NCBI GenBank assembly: GCA_021205585.1
Contig: JAJPXI010000100.1
Location: 1-7,005, forward strand
Source of the DNA: Oscillospiraceae bacterium
GTDB taxonomy: Bacteria; Bacillota; Clostridia; Oscillospirales; Oscillospiraceae
Length of the DNA stretch: 7,005 nucleotides
Direction of reading: 5' to 3'
Position numbers and translations under genes: made by a program. Shown piece after piece: positions 1-6,097 of the stretch (position 1 is the stretch's first letter; every line of letters starts with the position of its first letter). The notes under the pieces were generated by a model, which searched no databases, was not told where the DNA came from, and saw only the letters and a program-made list of their open reading frames with translations.

Positions 1-1
1 T

Positions 2-41
2 GCAAAAGTTTGAAATACATCCAGTATTCCTGCACTTTTGC
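2..41. repeat. Short inverted repeat at left edge
   Basis: GCAAAAGT at 2-9 is the exact reverse complement of ACTTTTGC at 34-41, with a 24-base AT-rich spacer. It lies in the AT-rich stretch beyond the hemL operon, next to a decayed transposase-family reading frame, so it could be an end of a small mobile element or a weak hairpin. It has no U-run in the position expected of an intrinsic terminator. It touches the window edge, so its true extent is unknown, and an 8-base match can occur by chance. Confidence 0.3.
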
Positions 42-85
42 GCCTTCTTTTGTCGAAAAATTTCTCGCCATCCGCTCTTGCCGAT

Positions 86-270
86 TTAATCAGTCTTTCC
101 CTTGTTCTTTTCTTTTACTGCGTCATTGATTATATCCTCAAAAAACTTGCACATGTGTTCTCTGCCTTTTTCACTTTCCCTGAAATAACGAACACGGGCT
201 GCCAACTGCCAGTCGTACAAAACCCACAGGTTCAGCTTCACAGGGATCCGCTTCCTTTCCCTGGCGGCCC
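86..270 (-). pseudogene. C-terminal remnant of an Rpn / PD-(D/E)XK transposase-family protein (probable)
   Basis: Minus-strand reading frame directly downstream of hemL, ending in TAA at 86-88. The readable part contains DWQLAARVRYFRES followed by MCKFFEDIINDAVKEK. From memory, this resembles the C-terminal tail of Rpn family recombination-promoting nucleases/putative transposases of clostridia, where an 'RVRYFKE...G...MCK..ED..NE' block follows the nuclease domain. Those proteins are several times longer, and no nuclease domain is present here. The frame continues upstream only by running out of frame into the hemL 3' end (to 316), so the N-terminal part is missing. A GTG at 241 preceded by an AAAGGAAG-like site would allow a 51-residue product, so a small live gene cannot be excluded. 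The DNA is clearly more AT-rich than the rest of the window, which fits acquired DNA. Family assignment is by recognition, not by search. Confidence 0.5.
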
Positions 271-1563
271 TTATTCCGAAAGAAACAGAGGGGTCAAAAC
301 CTCCTCTGCGGCGCACAGGGTGCGCTCAATGTCCTCCCGGCTGTGGGCATCGGAGAGGAACATGGCCTCGAACTGGGCGGGGGCCAGGTAGATCCCCCGC
401 TGGAGCATCCCGGAGAAGTAGCGGGCGTAGGCCTCGGTATCGCTGGATTTGGCCTGGGCGGCGTTGGTGACCGGCCCGGCGGTGAAGAAGGGAGAGAGCA
501 GGGAGCCGATCTGATTGACCTGCATGGGTACGCCGGCGGCGGCGGCAATTTTCCGTAGGCCCTGGGCCAGCACGGCGGCCTTGTCCGCCAGGTCGTCGTA
601 AATCCAGGCGTGCTCCTTCAGCCAGCGCAGCTGGGCCAGGCCCGCCGCCATGGCCACCGGGTTGCCGCTGAGGGTGCCCGCCTGATAGACCGGGCCGCAG
701 GGGGCCACCAGCTCCATCAGCGCCCGGCTTCCGGCGTAGGCCCCCACGGGCATTCCGCCGCCGATAATCTTGCCGAAAGTGACCAGATCCGCCCGCACGT
801 TAAAACAGGCCTGCGCCCCGCCGGGGGCCAGGCGGAAGCCGGTGATGACCTCGTCGAAAATCAGCAGCGCCCCGTGCTCGTCGCACAGCTCCCGCAGGCC
901 CTGCAAAAAGCCGGGAGCGGGGGGGATCACCCCCATGTTGGCGGCCACCGGCTCCACGATAACGGCGGCTACCTGGCCGGAGTTGGCCTCCAGCAGGGCC
1001 CGAACGCTGTTCAGGTCGTTATACCGGGCGGTCAGGGTGTCCCGGGCCGCCCCGGCGGGCACTCCCGCCGAGCTGGGGCAGCCCCCCGCCAGGGCGGAGG
1101 AGCCGGCGTTGACCAGCATACTGTCGCAGTGGCCGTGGTAGCAGCCGTCGAATTTAATCAGCTTGTCCCGCCCGGTGGCCCCCCTTGCCAGGCGCAGGGC
1201 GGACATGACTGCCTCGGTGCCGGAGTTCACCATGCGCACCATCTCGATGTGGGGCACCATGTCCACCATCAGCCGGGCCAGCTCCACCTCCCCCCTGGTG
1301 GGCGCGCCGAAGGACAGGCCGTTTTGAACCGCCTGTTCCACCGCCGTCCGGACAGCGGGGTGGTTGTGGCCTAAAATCATAGGCCCCCAGGAGCAAACGT
1401 AGTCGATATAGCGCCTGCCGTCCTCATCGGTGATGTAGGCCCCGTCGGCGCGCTCGATGAACCGGGGAACCATGTTCACCGCCCGGAAGGCCCGCACCGG
1501 GGAGTTGACCCCCCCCGGCATCACCTGGACGGCCCTGCGGAACAGGGCTTCACTGTACTCCAT
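271..1563 (-). CDS. hemL: Glutamate-1-semialdehyde 2,1-aminomutase (HemL)
   Basis: Cytosolic PLP enzyme of the C5 tetrapyrrole pathway. It converts glutamate-1-semialdehyde to 5-aminolevulinate, the substrate of HemB encoded just upstream. The 430-residue length is typical of the family. Visible signatures are the N-terminal MPGGVNSPVRAF (residues 15-26), the NSGTEAVMSALRLAR cofactor-phosphate region (113-127), FDGCYHGHCDS (138-148), the IFDEVITGFR block whose Asp contacts the PLP ring nitrogen (235-244), and FGKIIGGGMPVGA with the Schiff-base lysine at 265, the same number as in E. coli HemL. GTLSGNPVAMAAG follows. Residues 352-360, GSLLSPFFT, depart from the commoner GSMF-type motif. The start at 1563 is chosen because its ATG shares one base with the hemB stop (TGATG) and has a GAAAGGGGG site about 8 bases upstream. 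The longer frame to 1665 lies wholly within hemB and has no homology-like sequence. The overlap implies translational coupling to hemB. No convincing terminator was seen downstream. Confidence 0.96.
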   Translation of the reverse strand: MEYSEALFRRAVQVMPGGVNSPVRAFRAVNMVPRFIERADGAYITDEDGRRYIDYVCSWGPMILGHNHPAVRTAVEQAVQNGLSFGAPTRGEVELARLMVDMVPHIEMVRMVNSGTEAVMSALRLARGATGRDKLIKFDGCYHGHCDSMLVNAGSSALAGGCPSSAGVPAGAARDTLTARYNDLNSVRALLEANSGQVAAVIVEPVAANMGVIPPAPGFLQGLRELCDEHGALLIFDEVITGFRLAPGGAQACFNVRADLVTFGKIIGGGMPVGAYAGSRALMELVAPCGPVYQAGTLSGNPVAMAAGLAQLRWLKEHAWIYDDLADKAAVLAQGLRKIAAAAGVPMQVNQIGSLLSPFFTAGPVTNAAQAKSSDTEAYARYFSGMLQRGIYLAPAQFEAMFLSDAHSREDIERTLCAAEEVLTPLFLSE

Positions 1564-2546
1564 CAGCCAATTTCCCCCTTTCGGATGGCCTGGGCCAGCT
1601 CTTTGGCGAAGTAGGTGATGAGCATATCCGCCCCCGCCCGGAAGATGGACACAGCGGCCTCGCACATGACCTGGTGCTCGTCCACCATCCCCTGGGCCCC
1701 GGCGGCCTTAATCATGGCGTACTCCCCGGAGACCTGGTAGGCGCACATGGGCAAGTCGAAGGCCTGGGAGCAGTCCCGCAGCACGTCCAGGTAGGGCAGG
1801 GCGGGCTTGACCATCAGCAGATCCGCCCCCTCCGCCACATCCAGGGCGCACTCCTTCCGGGCCTCCCGGCGGTTGTGGGGATCCATCTGGTAGCCCCGAC
1901 GGTCGCCGAAGGCGGGGGCCGAGTTGGCCGCCGCGCGGAAGGGGCCGTAAAAGGCCGAGGCGTACTTGGCGGAGTAGGCCAGGATAGGGGTGGTTTCATG
2001 GCCGCACCCGTCCAGGGCGCGGCGGATGGCCCCCACCCGGCCGTCCATCATGTCCGAGGGGGCCACCATGTCCGCCCCGGCCTCCACATGGCTCAGGGCG
2101 GTTCTGGCCAGCGCCTTCAGCGTTTCGTCGTTGTCCACCTCCCGGCCCCGGAGGATGCCGCAGTGGCCGTGGTCGGTGTACTCGCACAGGCACACGTCGG
2201 TGATAATGTAGAAATCGGGGTAAGCGGCCTTGATGGCCTGGATGGCCCGCTGCACCACGCCGTTTTCGATCCAGGCGGAGGAGCCCTCCGGATCCTTATA
2301 GGCGGGCAGGCCGAACAGGATGCCCCGGCAGACCCCGGCGGCCAGGCACTCCTCCACGGCCTGGAGCACGCTGTCCAGCCCGTAGTGAAACTGGCCGGGC
2401 AGGGCGTCGATGGCCCGGCGGCCCCGGAGGGTTTCGTCCACGAAGATGGGGTAAATCAGGCTGTCCGTACTCAGCCGGGTTTCCCGGCACAGCCGCCGGA
2501 TGGAGTCATTGCCCCGCAGACGGCGGGGCCGGTTTGTCAAATCCAT
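1563..2546 (-). CDS. hemB: Delta-aminolevulinic acid dehydratase / porphobilinogen synthase (HemB)
   Basis: Cytosolic enzyme condensing two 5-aminolevulinate molecules into porphobilinogen, the step after HemL. The product is 327 residues, normal for the family. It has the catalytic-zinc cysteine cluster DVCLCEYTDHGHCG (Cys119, Cys121, Cys129), so it should be a zinc-dependent type rather than the Asp-rich magnesium type. The two active-site lysines are in YSAKYASAFYGPFR (Lys194) and LLMVKPALPYLD (Lys247, the Schiff-base lysine). QVSGEYAMI (271-279) is the conserved C-terminal substrate-site motif. The ATG at 2546 is preferred because AGAGGTG lies about 7 bases before it and the protein then begins MDLTNRPRRLR, as family members do. 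In-frame starts at 2573 and 2576 would add about ten non-conserved residues without a good ribosome site. It follows valS after 63 bases with neither terminator nor recognisable promoter, so it is probably co-transcribed with valS, and it overlaps hemL by one base. Confidence 0.96.
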   Translation of the reverse strand: MDLTNRPRRLRGNDSIRRLCRETRLSTDSLIYPIFVDETLRGRRAIDALPGQFHYGLDSVLQAVEECLAAGVCRGILFGLPAYKDPEGSSAWIENGVVQRAIQAIKAAYPDFYIITDVCLCEYTDHGHCGILRGREVDNDETLKALARTALSHVEAGADMVAPSDMMDGRVGAIRRALDGCGHETTPILAYSAKYASAFYGPFRAAANSAPAFGDRRGYQMDPHNRREARKECALDVAEGADLLMVKPALPYLDVLRDCSQAFDLPMCAYQVSGEYAMIKAAGAQGMVDEHQVMCEAAVSIFRAGADMLITYFAKELAQAIRKGEIG

Positions 2547-2609
2547 GGGATACACCTCTTTCTTTACAAGCATCAAAGCCGTTCGATTGTCGCTTCCGGC
2601 GCGGCGGCC

Positions 2610-5264
2610 TCAGCCCTGGATTGCGGCCAGCTGCTGTTCCAGCTTGGCTAGCAGCTGGCGCAGCTTTTCCCCGCGCTCGCGCTCGGCGGCCACCACCTGG
2701 GCGGGGGCCTTATTCAAAAAGCCGGGGTTGCTCAGCTTGGCCTCCAGGCCCTTCATCTCGGCCTGCTTTTTGCCCAGTTCCTTGGTCAGGCGGGCCTTTT
2801 CCTTCTCCAGATCCACCAACTCGCTCAGGGGCATGAACAGGGTGGCGTCGGCGGTGACGGCGCTGACCAGACCGGACTGGTCGGCGGGGGCCTGGGCGCA
2901 GATCGTGACCGACTCCGCATAGGCCAGGCGCTTCAGAAAGGGCTCCCCCTGGGCGAACACGGCGCTTTGGGCGGTGACCACGGTCAGGTGGGCCTTCTTG
3001 GAGGGGGGCACGTTCATCTCGCTGCGGCGGGTGCGCACGGCGGAGATGGCCTCCATAATGCGCTCCATGGCAGCCTCCTCCTCCGGGAAGTCCAGCTCCG
3101 GCCGGTATTCCGGCCACTGCTGGAGCATCAGGAAGTCCCCGTCCTCCACGTCCTCCCCCTTGGGCAGGGCCTGCCAGATCTCCTCGGTCAAAAAGGGCAT
3201 GAAGGGGTGCAGCAGCTTGAGAAGCTCGGTCAGCACGTAGCACAGCACCTGCTGGGCCCGCTCCTTGGCCTGCTCGTCCTCCCCCTGGAGGCGGGTTTTG
3301 GTCAGCTCGATATACCAGTCGCAGTAGCTGCCCCAGATGAAATCGTAGACCTTGGCGGCGGCCACGCCCAGCTCGTACTTCTCTAAATTTTCGGTGATCT
3401 CCGGAATGGCCCGGTTCAGCTTGGAGAGGATCCACTTGTCCTCCAGCTCCAGCTCCCGGGGCAGACGGCAGCGCTCGATGGTCAGGTTCATCATCAAAAA
3501 GCGGCTGGCGTTCCAGATTTTATTTGCAAAATTGCGCATAGCCTCGCACCGCTCGGTGTAAAAGCGCATATCGTTGCCGGGGGAGTTGCCGCTGACCAGG
3601 TTGAAGCGCAGGGCGTCCGCCCCATAGCGCTGAACCATCTCCAGCGGGTCGATGCCGTTGCCCAGGCTCTTGCTCATCTTCCGCCCCTTTTCATCCCGCA
3701 CCAGGCCGTGGATGAACACGGTGTGGAAGGGGGGCTTTCCGGTGTGCTCGCAGGCGGAGAAGATCATCCGGGCCACCCAGAAGAAAATAATGTCGTAGCC
3801 GGTAACAAGCACGTCGGTGGGGTAGAAGAACTTGAAATCCTCGCTGCCTTCGTCGGGCCAGCCCAGGGTGGAGAAGGGCCACAGGGCGGAGGAGAACCAG
3901 GTGTCCAGCACGTCCTCCTCCCGGACGATGCGGGCGCTACCGCAGTGCTCGCACACCGTCGGCTCCCCCTCGGACACGGTGATGCCCCCGCAGTCGGAGC
4001 AGGTCCAGGCGGGAATCTGGTGGCCCCACCACAGCTGGCGGGAGATGCACCAGTCGTGGACGTTTTCCATCCAGTTGGTGTAGATTTTAGAGAAGCGGTC
4101 GGGGACGAATTTCACCTCCCCCTGCTCCACCACCCGCAGGGCCTCCTGAGCCAGCGGGGCCATTTTCACAAACCACTGGGCGGAGATGATGGGCTCCACG
4201 TCGGTGCCGCAGCGGTAGCAGGTGCCCACGTTGTGGCGGTGCTCCTCGATGCGCTCCAGCAGGCCCTGTTCCTCCAGGTCGGCCAGGATGACCTTCCGGG
4301 CCTCGTAGCGGTCCAGGCCCTGGTATTTGCCGCCCAGTTCGTTGATTTTTCCGTTGTCGTCCAGCACCCGGATGCTCTCCAGATTGTGCCGCAGGCCCAC
4401 CTCGAAGTCGTTGGGGTCGTGGGCGGGGGTCATCTTCACGCAGCCGGTGCCGAAGGAGGCGTCCACATATTCGTCGGCCACGATGGGGATTTCCCGGCCC
4501 ACCAGGGGGAGGACGCAGTGCTTGCCCACCAGGTCCCGGTAGCGCCCGTCCTCCGGGTTGACGGCCACGCCGGTGTCCCCCAGCATGGTCTCCGGCCGGG
4601 TGGTGGCCACCACGCAGAAACGCCCCGGCTCCTCCTTAATGGGGTATTTCAGATACCACAGGGAGCCGGGCTTGTCCTGGTATTCTACCTCGGCGTCGGA
4701 CAGGGCGGTGACGCAGTGGGGGCACCAGTTGATGATGCGGGAGCCCTTGTAAATCAACCCCTTGCGGTACAGAGAGACGAACACATGGCGCACCGCGCTG
4801 GAAAGCCCCTCGTCCATGGTGAAGCGGGAGCGCTCCCAGTCGCAGGAGGCGCCCATCTGCTTTTGTTGCTCCACGATGCGCTCGCCGTATTTCTTCTTCC
4901 AGTCCCAGACCCGGTGCAAAAACTCCTCCCGGCCCAGGTCGTAGCGGGTCAGGCCCTCGTTTTTCCGCAGCTCCTCCTCCACCTTGATCTGGGTGGCGAT
5001 GCCCGCGTGGTCGGTGCCGGGCACCCACAGGGCGGCGTAGCCCTGCATGCGCTTGAAGCGGATCAAAATGTCCTGGAGGGTGCAGTCCATGGCGTGGCCC
5101 ATGTGCAGCTGGCCGGTGACGTTGGGGGGCGGCATGACAATGGTAAAGGGCTTCTTCTTTGCGTCCCGGTGGCCCCGGAAGCAGCCGTTTTCCTCCCACA
5201 TCCGGTAGATGCGGCCCTCCACCTGGCTGGGCTCGTAGACCTTGGGCAGTTCTTTCTTTGGCAT
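2610..5264 (-). CDS. valS: Valyl-tRNA synthetase (ValRS)
   Basis: Class Ia aminoacyl-tRNA synthetase charging tRNA-Val. At 884 residues it is close to the Bacillus-type length. In order: [15 protein letters not shown] with the HIGH-type signature HMGH at 54-57; CPHC at 181-184 (possible metal site); the CP1 editing domain, roughly 205-345, with [10 protein letters not shown] (221-230) and [15 protein letters not shown] (272-286), which hydrolyses mischarged Thr-tRNA; metal-site candidate cysteines at 349/352 and 422/425/438/441; [12 protein letters not shown] (404-415); and the KMSKS loop at 529-533 ([12 protein letters not shown]). An anticodon-binding helical domain covers about 610-750. 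The C-terminal coiled coil (about 816-882), rich in Lys/Glu/Leu, is the tRNA-binding arm typical of ValRS. The ATG at 5264 is supported by AGGAGAA about 7 bases upstream. It starts 18 bases after the 59-aa gene and lies under the valine T-box, which independently supports the identity. The frame is intact throughout. Confidence 0.98.
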   Translation of the reverse strand: MPKKELPKVYEPSQVEGRIYRMWEENGCFRGHRDAKKKPFTIVMPPPNVTGQLHMGHAMDCTLQDILIRFKRMQGYAALWVPGTDHAGIATQIKVEEELRKNEGLTRYDLGREEFLHRVWDWKKKYGERIVEQQKQMGASCDWERSRFTMDEGLSSAVRHVFVSLYRKGLIYKGSRIINWCPHCVTALSDAEVEYQDKPGSLWYLKYPIKEEPGRFCVVATTRPETMLGDTGVAVNPEDGRYRDLVGKHCVLPLVGREIPIVADEYVDASFGTGCVKMTPAHDPNDFEVGLRHNLESIRVLDDNGKINELGGKYQGLDRYEARKVILADLEEQGLLERIEEHRHNVGTCYRCGTDVEPIISAQWFVKMAPLAQEALRVVEQGEVKFVPDRFSKIYTNWMENVHDWCISRQLWWGHQIPAWTCSDCGGITVSEGEPTVCEHCGSARIVREEDVLDTWFSSALWPFSTLGWPDEGSEDFKFFYPTDVLVTGYDIIFFWVARMIFSACEHTGKPPFHTVFIHGLVRDEKGRKMSKSLGNGIDPLEMVQRYGADALRFNLVSGNSPGNDMRFYTERCEAMRNFANKIWNASRFLMMNLTIERCRLPRELELEDKWILSKLNRAIPEITENLEKYELGVAAAKVYDFIWGSYCDWYIELTKTRLQGEDEQAKERAQQVLCYVLTELLKLLHPFMPFLTEEIWQALPKGEDVEDGDFLMLQQWPEYRPELDFPEEEAAMERIMEAISAVRTRRSEMNVPPSKKAHLTVVTAQSAVFAQGEPFLKRLAYAESVTICAQAPADQSGLVSAVTADATLFMPLSELVDLEKEKARLTKELGKKQAEMKGLEAKLSNPGFLNKAPAQVVAAERERGEKLRQLLAKLEQQLAAIQG

Positions 5265-5282
5265 ACTGTTTTCTCCTGTTCC

Positions 5283-5462
5283 TTATGATTCTTCCGTTTC
5301 CAGGCTCCGCTGGACTCGGCGCATTTCTGCGGCGGCCCGATCCAGGCGGGCGGACAGGTCGTATTCAATGGTGATGGCCAGGCTCATTTCCTCGGAAATG
5401 TCCTCCAACCGGCGGCGCATCTGAAAGAGCTGCCGGGCCGCCTCCCGCGTTTCTTCGCTCAC
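5283..5462 (-). CDS. Small helical protein of unknown function, 59 aa, GTG start
   Basis: I do not recognise this gene. It starts at GTG (MSEETREAARQ...) and ends ...RSLETEES before TAA. Three features support it being real: its GTG overlaps the stop of the preceding 78-aa gene in a GTGA arrangement; an excellent AAGGAGGTG site (5468-5476) sits 5 bases upstream; and valS begins 18 bases after its stop. The protein is rich in Arg, Glu, Ala and Leu, has no Cys, Pro, Gly or Trp, and reads as two amphipathic helices (about 3-30 and 33-57) that could form a helical hairpin or short coiled coil. It has no signal peptide or membrane segment, so it is probably cytosolic. Its position behind the valine T-box puts it under the same charging-dependent control as valS. 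A role in translation or as a partner of the 78-aa protein is only a guess. Confidence 0.7.
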   Translation of the reverse strand: MSEETREAARQLFQMRRRLEDISEEMSLAITIEYDLSARLDRAAAEMRRVQRSLETEES

Positions 5463-5695
5463 TTCAGCACCTCCTTATAGTCCGGCCGCAGGCTGTACAG
5501 CACGTCGCCGTCCAGCTTCTCCCGCGCATCGCAGGCGCGGCGCACGTCGGCGGCGATGGCCTCCAGCTCCCCGGCCAGGGCGGCCAGTTCCTCCCGGCCC
5601 AGCCGCTCCCCCATCCCGGCGCAGGAGCGGCCCATGGCCTGAATCTCGTCCGCCATCTGGCGCGCGCCGAAAAAATCTACCGATACAAATGACAT
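5459..5695 (-). CDS. Small alpha-helical protein of unknown function, 78 aa
   Basis: I do not recognise this gene. It is the first gene after the T-box terminator. It starts at the ATG at 5695 behind AAAGGAG (spacing about 9) and ends in TGA at 5459-5461, overlapping the GTG of the 59-aa gene by 4 bases. The protein begins MSFVSVDFFGARQMADE and continues through two Ala/Glu/Leu-rich amphipathic helices (about 10-30 and 33-56), with single cysteines at 25 and 55, then a more polar tail (LDGDVLYSLRPDYKEVLK). The size and hairpin-like helical build are loosely reminiscent of WXG100/ESAT-6-type proteins, but there is no WXG motif and no secretion genes nearby, so that is not a call. There is no signal peptide or transmembrane segment. 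The operon position (T-box, 78 aa, 59 aa, valS, with coupled overlaps) argues for real translation and valine-responsive expression. Confidence 0.72.
   Translation of the reverse strand: MSFVSVDFFGARQMADEIQAMGRSCAGMGERLGREELAALAGELEAIAADVRRACDAREKLDGDVLYSLRPDYKEVLK
5468..5476 (-). promoter_or_regulatory. Strong ribosome binding site for the 59-aa gene
   Basis: AAGGAGGTG on the minus strand is close to a perfect anti-16S match and sits 5 bases before the GTG at 5462. It lies inside the last codons of the 78-aa gene. It fixes the start of the small gene and makes a chance open frame unlikely. Confidence 0.75.
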
Positions 5696-5724
5696 TCCCT
5701 CTCGCTCCTTTGGGGCGGCGCGGC

Positions 5725-5754
5725 AAAAAGCCCTGAGTCAAACTGACTCAGGGC
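5725..5754 (-). terminator. T-box intrinsic terminator, competing with the antiterminator
   Basis: On the minus strand GCCCTGAGTCA, a three-base loop GTT, and TGACTCAGGGC form a perfect 11-bp stem followed by TTTTT (5729-5725). The CCUGA in its left arm is also the 3' strand of the antiterminator helix, so the two structures are mutually exclusive. Uncharged tRNA-Val binding should stabilise the antiterminator and permit transcription into the small genes and valS. Confidence 0.95.
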
Positions 5755-5956
5755 GAACATTTTGTCCGTGGTACCACCTGAATTCGGGCGTGCGCCCGCG
5801 CTTGAGCGCCGGTAACGGCGGCGGCCGCCGGCCCCTACTTCCCGTTCAGGGCCAAAGCTCCGGGATCACCTTCCCCTGAGGCTTACGGGGGCCTCGCACC
5901 GTCCGGCCCCTCTCTGCACCGCTTCCCGCAGGGTACTCCTTCCCATCTTCGCTGTT
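5725..5956 (-). ncRNA. T-box riboswitch leader, valine type (GUG specifier)
   Basis: Cis-acting leader that binds uncharged tRNA and switches between terminator and antiterminator. Stem I: GGGA (5944-5941) pairs with UCCC (5865-5862). The loop-E/S-turn elements are AGUA (5937-5934) and GAA (5873-5871), flanked by CCCUG (5933-5929) pairing with CAGGG (5878-5874). After GAA plus one base comes the specifier GUG (5869-5867), followed by A, the same register as in B. subtilis glyQS. The apical stem GGGGCC/GGCCCC (5910-5905/5893-5888) carries the distal-loop motif GGUGCGA (5900-5894). A stem II candidate is GGCCC (5853-5849) with GGGCC (5834-5830), and GC-rich stem III hairpins follow. The antiterminator has UCAGG/CCUGA, the bulge UGGUACC (5776-5770), and CGGACA/UGUUCG. 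UGGU pairs with an ACCA end, matching the A73 of tRNA-Val. Specifier, bulge and downstream valS all agree. Confidence 0.95.
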
Positions 5957-5962
5957 ACCTGT

Positions 5963-5991
5963 ATTATATGCGCCCCCGCCCCGTTTGTCAA
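5963..5991 (-). promoter_or_regulatory. Consensus sigma-A promoter of the T-box/valS operon
   Basis: The minus strand carries an exact TTGACA (5991-5986) and an exact TATAAT (5968-5963) separated by exactly 17 bases. Transcription should start near the A at 5956-5955, just before the first stem of the T-box. Both hexamers match consensus fully, so basal initiation is expected to be strong, with control exerted at attenuation rather than initiation. The spacer is unusually G-rich. Confidence 0.93.
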
Positions 5992-6097
5992 CAGTGGAAT
6001 TTTATAAATTGTTATTTTTTCACAGGCGACAGATTTCCCGTGGATCTGCGGATTTTACTTGGTAAACTATGGATAAGCCTGGAAGGGAGGGTGCGGC
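5992..6097. other. Divergent intergenic region between valS operon promoter and noc
   Basis: AT-rich gap between the valS operon promoter and the noc start. It holds a small symmetric element TTTAC-TTG-GTAAA (6054-6066) and ATTTCCCG at 6033-6040, which matches one half of the B. subtilis Noc-binding consensus but not the other half. I could not identify a convincing -35/-10 pair for noc on the plus strand. GGGAGG at 6085-6090 is the noc ribosome site, 7 bases before its ATG. Confidence 0.4.

Noticed and set aside
38..391. Plus-strand 117-codon frame with a hydrophobic stretch at the left edge
   Set aside because: It crosses from AT-rich DNA into the antisense of hemL. The hydrophobic part is the complement of the Lys/Glu-rich remnant frame, and no ribosome binding site was evident.
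1564..1665. N-terminal extension of hemL by 34 codons
   Set aside because: The extension lies fully inside hemB, has no HemL-like sequence, and the start at 1563 has the TGATG coupling, a ribosome site and the conserved 430-residue length.
2547..2609. Searched the valS-hemB gap for a terminator or promoter
   Set aside because: There is GC-rich sequence and a TTGATG-like hexamer, but no U-run after a hairpin and no -10 at suitable spacing.
1674..2651. Plus-strand 325-codon frame antisense to hemB, and a 254-codon one at 610-1374 antisense to hemL
   Set aside because: Both mirror well-identified genes, have low-complexity Gly/His/Val/Gln composition and no family motifs.
3708..5288. Long plus-strand open frame (526 codons) antisense to valS
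   Set aside because: It lies entirely opposite an intact valS. Its His/Gly/Val/Ala-rich composition is the usual shadow of GC-rich coding DNA, with no recognisable domain.
5475..5741. Alternative 88-codon minus-strand frame starting inside the T-box terminator
   Set aside because: Its start would lie in the terminator hairpin with no ribosome site. It overlaps the 78-aa frame, which has a good site and a coupled downstream gene.
6033..6046. Possible Noc-binding site upstream of noc (ATTTCCCG...)
   Set aside because: One half-site matches the B. subtilis ATTTCCCGGGAAAT consensus but the other half does not, so it is not strong enough to call.
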